Positions 60,453 to 64,000 of a stretch of DNA of 64,000 nucleotides are shown piece after piece (position 1 is the first letter of the stretch; each line of letters opens with the position of its first letter). The stretch spans positions 310,001 to 374,000 of the forward strand of contig NZ_JADDIV010000006.1 in NCBI RefSeq assembly GCF_015070875.1, in the 5' to 3' direction. The position numbers and the translations under genes were made by a program. The notes beneath the pieces were generated by a model. It worked only from the letters and a program-made list of their open reading frames with translations, had not been told where the DNA came from and searched no databases. The stretch is from Ramlibacter pallidus (lineage in GTDB: Bacteria > Pseudomonadota > Gammaproteobacteria > Burkholderiales > Burkholderiaceae_C).

Positions 60453-62186
60453 ATGACCACCCCCAAGAAACCGCCTTCCGAACTCCGCTCGCAACAATGG
60501 TTCGGCCGCCAGGACCGCGACGGCTTCGCCTACCGCAGCTGGCTCAAGGGCAAGGGCATCCCGCACGACCAGTTCGACGGCCGCCCCGTCATCGGCATCT
60601 GCAATACCTTCAGCGAGCTGACGCCGTGCAACTCGCATTTCCGCACCCTCGCCGAGCAGGTGAAGATCGGCGTGTACGAGGCCGGCGGCTTCCCGCTGGA
60701 GTTCCCGGTGATGTCGCTGGGCGAGACCCTGCTGCGCCCGACGGCGATGCTCTATCGCAACCTGGCCAGCATGGACGTCGAGGAGTCGATCCGCGGCAAC
60801 CCGGTCGACGGCGTCGTGCTGCTGTTCGGGTGCGACAAGACCACGCCTTCGCTGCTGATGGGAGCGTCCTCGGTCGACGTCCCCGCGATCGGCGTCTCCG
60901 GCGGCCCCATGCTCTCGGGCAAGTGGCGCGGCCAGGAACTGGGCTCGGGCACCGGCGTGTGGAGCATGAGCGAGCAGGTGCGCGCCGGCACGCTCAAGCT
61001 GCAGGACTTCTTCGAAGCGGAAAGCTGCATGCACCGCAGCCACGGCCACTGCATGACGATGGGCACGGCGTCCACCATGGCCAGCATGGTCGAGGCCCTG
61101 GGCATCGGCCTGACCGGCAACGCGGCCTACCCCGCCGTCGACGGCCGCCGCAACGTGCTGGCGCGCCAGGCCGGCCGGCGCATCGTGGACCTGGTGCACC
61201 GCGACGTGAAGATCTCGCAGATCCTCACGCGCCAGGCCTTCGAGAATGCCATCAAGACCCTGGCGGCCATCGGCGGCTCTACCAACGCCGTGATCCACCT
61301 GATCGCCATCGCCCGCCGCCTCGGGGTGGAACTCTCCATCGAGGACTTCGACCGCCTCGGCAGCGAGATGCCCTGCCTGGTGAACCTGCAGCCCTCGGGC
61401 CAGCACCTGATGGAGGATTTCTGCTACGCCGGCGGCATCCCCGCGGTGATGAAGGAGATCCGCGACCACCTGCACCTGGACGTGTTGACCGTCACCGGCC
61501 AGACCATGGGCGAGAACATCGCCGACGCGCAGAACTGGAACAAGGAAGTGATCCTGCCGCTGGAGGCGCCGTTCAAGGAAAAGGCGGGCATCGCCGTTCT
61601 GCGCGGCAACCTGTCGCCGCGCGGCGCCGTCATCAAGCCCAGCGCCGCCACGCCCAAGCTGATGGTCCATCGCGGCCGGGCGGTGGTGTTCGAGGACATC
61701 GAGGACTTCCACGCCCGCATCGACGACGAGAACCTCGACGTCGACGAGGACTGCGTGCTGGTGCTGAAGAACTGCGGCCCCAAGGGCTACCCCGGCATGG
61801 CGGAAGTCGGCAACATGCCGCTGCCGCCCAAGGTGCTGCGCAAGGGCATCACCGACATGGTCCGCATCAGCGATGCGCGCATGAGCGGCACGGCCTACGG
61901 CACCGTCGTCCTTCACACGGCGCCGGAAGCCGCCGCCGGCGGGCCGCTGGCGCTGGTGCAGAACGGCGACATCATCGAGCTCGACGTGCCCAAGCGCCGC
62001 CTGCACCTGGAGGTCAGCGACGAGGAGCTGGCGCGCCGGCGCGCGGCCTGGCAGCCGCCGAAGCCGCCGCTCGCGTCCGGCTACTGGAAGCTGTACGTCG
62101 ACCACGTGCTGCAGGCCGACGAAGGCGTGGACCTCGACTTCCTCGTCGGCAAGCGCGGCGCCTTCGTGCCGCGCGACAACCACTAG
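60453..62186 (+). CDS. IlvD/Edd family aldonate dehydratase (L-arabinonate/D-galactonate type)
   Basis: A 577-aa iron-sulfur dehydratase. The three cluster Cys are C59 (ELTPCNS), C127 (FGCDKT) and C200 (HGHCMT), the same positions I recall for the [2Fe-2S] ligands of Rhizobium L-arabinonate dehydratase, and the catalytic Ser is Ser478 in RMSGTAYG. That enzyme also accepts D-galactonate and D-fuconate, as I recall. With dgoK and dgoA next to it, D-galactonate is the likely substrate. True IlvD in valine synthesis is less likely from context. Confidence 0.88.
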   Translation: MTTPKKPPSELRSQQWFGRQDRDGFAYRSWLKGKGIPHDQFDGRPVIGICNTFSELTPCNSHFRTLAEQVKIGVYEAGGFPLEFPVMSLGETLLRPTAMLYRNLASMDVEESIRGNPVDGVVLLFGCDKTTPSLLMGASSVDVPAIGVSGGPMLSGKWRGQELGSGTGVWSMSEQVRAGTLKLQDFFEAESCMHRSHGHCMTMGTASTMASMVEALGIGLTGNAAYPAVDGRRNVLARQAGRRIVDLVHRDVKISQILTRQAFENAIKTLAAIGGSTNAVIHLIAIARRLGVELSIEDFDRLGSEMPCLVNLQPSGQHLMEDFCYAGGIPAVMKEIRDHLHLDVLTVTGQTMGENIADAQNWNKEVILPLEAPFKEKAGIAVLRGNLSPRGAVIKPSAATPKLMVHRGRAVVFEDIEDFHARIDDENLDVDEDCVLVLKNCGPKGYPGMAEVGNMPLPPKVLRKGITDMVRISDARMSGTAYGTVVLHTAPEAAAGGPLALVQNGDIIELDVPKRRLHLEVSDEELARRRAAWQPPKPPLASGYWKLYVDHVLQADEGVDLDFLVGKRGAFVPRDNH

Positions 62187-62190
62187 CGCC

Positions 62191-63078
62191 GTGCGCGCGC
62201 TGGTCGGCGTCGACTGGGGCACGTCGTCCCTGCGGGCGGCCCGCCTCGGTGCAGGCGGCGAAGTGCTGGAGGAAAGGTCTTCGGCGCGCGGCATCCTGAG
62301 CGTGCCGGCGGGCGGTTTCCCCGCCGTGCTGCAGGAGACCTGCGGCGACTGGCTCGGGGGCGATGCCCTGTGCCTGGTGAGCGGCATGGCGGGCAGCCGC
62401 CAGGGCTGGCAGGAGGCGCCCTATTGCGCCTGCCCCGCCGGCTTCGCGGAAGTGGCGCGGTCGCTGACGTGGATCACGCCGGGGCGCATCGCCCTGGTGC
62501 CGGGCCTGAGCTGCGAGGAGCGCGGCCTGCCGGACGTGATGCGCGGCGAGGAGGTGCAGGTGTTCGGCGCGCTCGGCCGGCTGGGCCTGCAGGACGGCAC
62601 CTTCGTGCTGCCCGGCACGCACAGCAAGTGGGTCGAGGTGCAGGACGCGCGCGTCCGCAGCTTCAGCACCTACATGACCGGTGAGACTTATGCGCTGCTG
62701 CGGCAGCATTCGATCCTGGCCCGCACGCTGCCCGCCGGCGATGGCGCAGCACCGGACGAAGAGGCCTTCACGCGCGGCGTGCGCGAGGCGCAGGCGGCCG
62801 GCAGCCTGCTGCGCAGCGCCTTCGGCGTTCGCACGCTCGCCCTGTTCGAACGGGCGGCCCCGGCCGCGTTGGCCAGCTACCTGTCCGGGCTGGTGATCGG
62901 CGAGGAACTGCGCGCCCGTGCCCCGCTGCCGCGCGAAGTGGTGCTGGTGGGCAGCCCCGCGTTGACGGCCCGGTACGCTCTCGCCCTGCGCACGCTGGCG
63001 TGGGACAGCCGTTCGATCGGTTCCGAAGCGACCTGGCACGGACTGTGGGCGCTGGCCCGCACCCTGGAGACCCCATGA
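62191..63078 (+). CDS. dgoK: 2-dehydro-3-deoxygalactonokinase
   Basis: A 295-aa kinase that phosphorylates 2-dehydro-3-deoxy-D-galactonate at O6. The DgoK blocks are GVDWGTSSLRAARL at the start, SGMAGSRQGWQEAPY, RGEEVQVFGAL, LPGTHSKWVEV and FSTYMTGETYALLRQHSIL. It starts at a GTG at 62191, 4 nt after the dehydratase stop. It overlaps dgoA by 4 nt. Confidence 0.93.
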   Translation: MRALVGVDWGTSSLRAARLGAGGEVLEERSSARGILSVPAGGFPAVLQETCGDWLGGDALCLVSGMAGSRQGWQEAPYCACPAGFAEVARSLTWITPGRIALVPGLSCEERGLPDVMRGEEVQVFGALGRLGLQDGTFVLPGTHSKWVEVQDARVRSFSTYMTGETYALLRQHSILARTLPAGDGAAPDEEAFTRGVREAQAAGSLLRSAFGVRTLALFERAAPAALASYLSGLVIGEELRARAPLPREVVLVGSPALTARYALALRTLAWDSRSIGSEATWHGLWALARTLETP

Positions 63079-63719
63079 ACACGAACACGCAGGCGGCCTG
63101 GCAGGCTGCGTCCCGGGCGCTGCCGCTGGTGGCCATCCTGCGCGGCATCACGCCGGGCGAAGCCGACGCCGTCGGCGACGCGCTGTGGCAAGCCGGCTTC
63201 CGCCTGATGGAAGTGCCGCTCAACTCGCCCTCGCCGATGGAGAGCATCGCGCGCCTGGCACGGCGTTTCCCCGAGGCGATCGTCGGCGCCGGCACGGTGC
63301 GCACGGCCGATGAAGTGCGGCAGGTGCAGGACGCGGGCGGCCGTGTCGTGGTCTCGCCGCATTTCGATGCGGACGTGGTGCAGGCCGCGGTGCGGCAGGG
63401 CATGGTGGCGCTGCCGGGGGTGATGACGCCCACGGAAGCGTTCGCGGCGCTGGCCGCCGGGGCCACCGGGCTGAAGCTGTTCCCGGCGGAGATGGTCCCG
63501 CCCGGCGCCGTGAAGGCGCTGCGTGCCGTGCTCCCCGCGCAGGTCGCGCTGTTCCCGGTCGGCGGCATCACGCCCGCCAACATGGGCGAGTACCGCGCCG
63601 CCGGCGCCAACGGCTTCGGCATCGGGTCGGCGCTCTACAAGCCGGGCATGGATGCCGCGGCGGTGGCTGCCTCGGCGCGCGCCTTCGCGGACGCATGGGC
63701 GGGTACCATGCGCGCATGA
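63075..63719 (+). CDS. dgoA: 2-dehydro-3-deoxy-6-phosphogalactonate aldolase
   Basis: A 214-aa class I aldolase of the KDPG/KDPGal family that yields pyruvate and glyceraldehyde-3-phosphate. PLVAILRGITPGEA, the catalytic Glu in LMEVPLNSP, VGAGTVRT, VVSPHFD and the Schiff-base Lys in GATGLKLFPAE are present. LNSP after the Glu and FPAEMVPP are typical of KDPGal rather than KDPG members. It overlaps dgoK and the following SDR by 4 nt each. Confidence 0.93.
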   Translation: MNTNTQAAWQAASRALPLVAILRGITPGEADAVGDALWQAGFRLMEVPLNSPSPMESIARLARRFPEAIVGAGTVRTADEVRQVQDAGGRVVVSPHFDADVVQAAVRQGMVALPGVMTPTEAFAALAAGATGLKLFPAEMVPPGAVKALRAVLPAQVALFPVGGITPANMGEYRAAGANGFGIGSALYKPGMDAAAVAASARAFADAWAGTMRA

Positions 63720-64000
63720 ACAGCGCACCGGATTTTTCCACCGTTTCCTTCGGCCTCGGCGGCCGCGTCTGCATCGTGACAGGTGCCGCGCAAGGCATCG
63801 GCGAAGCCTGCGCGCGGCGCTTCGCCCGCGAAGGCGCGAAGGTCGTGCTGGCCGATGTCGACGACGGCAAGGGCCAGGCGCTGGCACAGGAACTCGGCGG
63901 CCTCTACGTGCACTGCGACGTCGGCGACAAGGCGCAGGTCGACACCCTGGTGGCCAAGGCGATCCTCACGCACGACCGCATCGACGTGCTGGTGAACAAC
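63716..64000 (+). CDS. short-chain dehydrogenase, N-terminal part cut by the window edge
   Basis: The 95 visible residues start MNSAPDFSTVSFGL and continue VCIVTGAAQGIGEACARRFAREGAKVVLADVDDGK, the SDR cofactor loop with an Asp (ADVD) that favours NAD. LHVxCDV-type (here LYVHCDVGDKAQ) and VLVNN follow, ending at the edge. By position it is probably the sugar (galactose or related) 1-dehydrogenase of the pathway, or another polyol oxidoreductase. Coupled to dgoA by an ATGA overlap. Confidence 0.85.
   Translation, partial: MNSAPDFSTVSFGLGGRVCIVTGAAQGIGEACARRFAREGAKVVLADVDDGKGQALAQELGGLYVHCDVGDKAQVDTLVAKAILTHDRIDVLVNN

Noticed and set aside
1..64000. Prophage, insertion sequences, CRISPR arrays, rRNA or tRNA genes
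   Set aside because: No transposase, integrase, phage structural gene, regularly spaced repeat or tRNA-like cloverleaf was recognised by eye. A tRNAscan or ISfinder run would settle this.

Overview
The window reads as an ordinary stretch of chromosome from a high-GC (about 70 % by eye, not computed) betaproteobacterium of the Burkholderiales, most likely Comamonadaceae and possibly Ramlibacter-like. This rests on the protein families present (DUF1631 pairs, CobD/CbiB-like protein, Bug-type TctC receptors, DUF411/DUF2946-like proteins, EttA) and on the gene order rpsP-rimM-trmD-rplS followed by a CoA pyrophosphatase. Genes are dense, often overlap by 4 nt, and no rRNA, tRNA, IS element, prophage, integrase or CRISPR array was recognised. 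The two ends cut genes: a small membrane protein on the minus strand at the left and a short-chain dehydrogenase on the plus strand at the right.

Layout. 1-9.6 kb: glgC, a Bcr/CflA efflux pump, a DEAD-box helicase, oligoribonuclease, an M48 protease, pterin dehydratase, rsgA, trxC and a CobD-like membrane protein. 9.6-12.7 kb: CoA pyrophosphatase and the ribosomal operon rpsP-rimM-trmD-rplS. 12.7-20.2 kb: two GNAT acetyltransferases around a TM2 protein, a large inverted-repeat element, the Pit/DUF47 phosphate uptake pair, a pseudouridine synthase, an exported intradiol dioxygenase, an SDR, a 2OG-Fe dioxygenase and a bacteriohemerythrin with an FNR-like site. 20.2-23.4 kb: a compact ergothioneine operon (egtB, egtD, a DUF427 gene) led by two small exported proteins. 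23.5-30.4 kb: a MetE-type methyltransferase, a lone receiver protein, a potassium-channel-like protein with a zinc ribbon, an enolase-superfamily enzyme and a membrane redox operon. 30.5-36 kb: a KaiC homologue coupled to a hybrid histidine kinase, then an acyl-CoA synthetase. 36-43.2 kb: an orphan Bug receptor, a glycerophosphodiesterase, a CDF transporter, and a run of small exported Cys/His proteins ending in a DASS permease and a P1 peptidase. 43.2-45.7 kb: a lytic transglycosylase, a GntR regulator, OsmC and a GIY-YIG-like protein. 45.7-54.6 kb: two DUF1631 proteins on either side of ettA, then an RhlE helicase and an NAD(P)-binding protein. 54.6-64 kb: an enolase-superfamily enzyme, a transglutaminase-like protein, and a divergent sugar-acid locus.

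The last locus is the clearest functional unit. A FadR-type regulator and a TRAP transporter (dctQ-dctM-dctP) read leftward, and an IlvD/Edd dehydratase, 2-dehydro-3-deoxygalactonokinase, KDPGal aldolase and an SDR read rightward. An 18-bp palindrome lies over the likely promoter between them. Together they predict uptake and De Ley-Doudoroff-type breakdown of D-galactonate or a related aldonate. The most interesting less-explained items are the ergothioneine operon with its two small exported proteins, the KaiC / pseudo-receiver kinase pair, and a 408-bp nested inverted repeat at 14.2-14.6 kb. All assignments come from reading the sequence and from family knowledge; no database search was run.
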